In this document: positions 42,118 to 42,950 of the stretch, piece by piece | How positions within the stretch are numbered: position 1 is the first letter of the stretch | Layout of the letters: each line of letters begins with the position of its first letter | Assembly: GCA_937966095.1 (NCBI GenBank) | Contig: CALCKF010000030.1 | Span: 1 to 42,950 of the forward strand | From: an uncultured Eubacterium sp. | Lineage (GTDB): Bacteria > Bacillota > Clostridia > Peptostreptococcales > Anaerovoracaceae | DNA length: 42,950 nucleotides | Reading direction: 5' to 3' | The notes under the pieces: generated by a model | Databases searched by the model: none | What the model was told of the DNA's origin: nothing | What the model saw: the letters and a program-made list of their open reading frames with translations, nothing else | Translations under genes and position numbers: made by a program

Positions 42118-42950
42118 TCATGATTCTATTTCATTGTCATTTACAAACGGAATTTTGTATTTCTTGACTATCCAGCACTTCATTAATACAGTATATACTA
42201 TACATGTAATAAAGAATGTAGGTATTATTGCAGTTGTATATGGGAATATCCCCGTTATGCTGGTCCATGTGAGGGGGTTCAGAATCAGTAAATATGTTGT
42301 AAGTCCAACTGCTATTGAAATTATTGCTGCAGGGTTCCATCCTTTAGCATATTGATACCCTTTCTTGCTGAAAAACTCTCTCATTCTAAATCTGCCTTTA
42401 GAAATAAACAAATAGTCGGATACTATTATTGCAGAATAACATCCAGTTACTAAGCCTATAAATGCATATACACTACTTACCATATAATACACAGTATTAT
42501 TAAGCATGAACAAGACAGGAACCGTAGAAATTAATAATGCTATTATCCAGCTGAGCCTCGGCAGACGACTTTTAACTGCTACTGCTTCCGGATATACAAG
42601 TGTTGCAACTGATGTAAGGTTTGCTATCGCGAATAAAATCAAGCCTGCCAATGGTAATATAACTGACCCCGTATCGGCACTTACTTTTGTAAACCACGCC
42701 GTAGGGTCATATTCTCCTATCGCTAATGCAGCAAATGCAGCAAATAGACCTGCGACTGCTGCTAAAACTCCCCAACCCCATTGGCATCCATGATATCCAT
42801 TTGACTCTGTTTTTGCCAGCCTTGACCATCCACCAAAGAAAAATCCCCATGACATTCCAAGACCTAAATTAGCTTCCAAAGCAGTAGCTTTACTCCATTT
42901 TGATCCCATACCTTCGCCCATATCTGCATCTGTATAAGGATCGCATGGTT
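42118..42950 (-). CDS. NCS1-family nucleobase/hydantoin-type cation symporter, partial
   Basis: Incomplete at its N-terminus: the open frame continues past 42950 (codons DPYTDAD are read before the first internal Met). The visible 277 residues contain about seven membrane segments and NCS1-type sequence (LGMSWGFFFGGWSRLAKTE, YAFIGLVTGCYSAIIVSDY, KGWNPAAIISIAVGL). NCS1 members import cytosine, uracil, allantoin, hydantoin, thiamine and related compounds with Na+ or H+. As the first visible gene of the module it suggests the class of substrate for the glycyl radical enzyme. Confidence 0.8.
   Translation of the reverse strand, partial: PCDPYTDADMGEGMGSKWSKATALEANLGLGMSWGFFFGGWSRLAKTESNGYHGCQWGWGVLAAVAGLFAAFAALAIGEYDPTAWFTKVSADTGSVILPLAGLILFAIANLTSVATLVYPEAVAVKSRLPRLSWIIALLISTVPVLFMLNNTVYYMVSSVYAFIGLVTGCYSAIIVSDYLFISKGRFRMREFFSKKGYQYAKGWNPAAIISIAVGLTTYLLILNPLTWTSITGIFPYTTAIIPTFFITCIVYTVLMKCWIVKKYKIPFVNDNEIES

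Noticed and set aside
1..42950. tRNA, rRNA, transposase or prophage genes
   Set aside because: No cloverleaf pattern, rRNA signature, DDE or integrase motif or phage structural protein was recognised by reading.

Overview
The window comes from a Gram-positive anaerobe, most likely a member of Bacillota class Clostridia. The evidence is the oxygen-sensitive enzymology (a trimeric [FeFe]-hydrogenase and a glycyl radical enzyme with its activase), a tRNA-sensing T-box leader, strong AGGAGG-type ribosome binding sites, ScpAB, MurT/GatD-family proteins and a MATE exporter. I cannot name genus or species. No rRNA, tRNA, CRISPR array, transposase or phage gene was seen.

Layout. 1-3.1 kb: an orphan substrate-binding lipoprotein (-) diverges from a large two-HTH regulator (+). 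3.2-9.9 kb, mostly minus strand: a stand-alone TrpB-like enzyme behind a Trp-specifying T-box, a PyrK-like flavoprotein, a D,D-carboxypeptidase, scpB-scpA, and a putrescine-type class III aminotransferase. 10.3-13.7 kb: a DUF368/PopT lipid transporter, a radical SAM protein, and a FeoB-like permease without its G domain. 14.0-18.5 kb: the three-gene electron-bifurcating-type [FeFe]-hydrogenase operon, facing a TM1266-type small protein. 18.6-25.4 kb: a complete F1Fo ATP synthase operon in the order I-a-c-b-delta-alpha-gamma-beta-epsilon, with a near-consensus promoter. 25.6-30.1 kb: a MATE exporter, a TagO/WecA-type transferase, dCMP deaminase, truA and a prepilin peptidase. 30.3-32.7 kb: an orphan REC-Hpt protein and a CoA-acylating aldehyde dehydrogenase, followed by a GC-rich repeat and a bidirectional terminator.

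32.8-37.3 kb is a cell-wall module. An Asp/Glu racemase and a D-aspartate-ligase-like ATP-grasp enzyme (-) diverge from a MurT/GatD-like pair (+). The first pair is expected to make D-aspartate and attach it to the peptidoglycan stem. The second pair normally amidates D-Glu of lipid II, but here GatD lacks both the catalytic Cys and His, and MurT has Asn in place of the Asp that completes the triad. The pair therefore cannot work as a standard glutamine-dependent amidase. This is the most unusual finding in the window.

37.4-42.95 kb is a more AT-rich block, all on the minus strand: an NCS1-family permease (cut by the window edge), a LuxR-type regulator, a GCVEP-type glycyl radical enzyme and its activase. 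It looks like a self-contained catabolic module for an imported small, possibly heterocyclic, compound. The substrate is not assigned. A 91-bp element with inverted ends lies at the boundary where the composition changes.

Metabolic reading: the bifurcating hydrogenase disposes of electrons from NADH and ferredoxin, and the ATP synthase c subunit carries most of a Na+-binding signature. Both fit a fermentative, possibly sodium-energised anaerobe.
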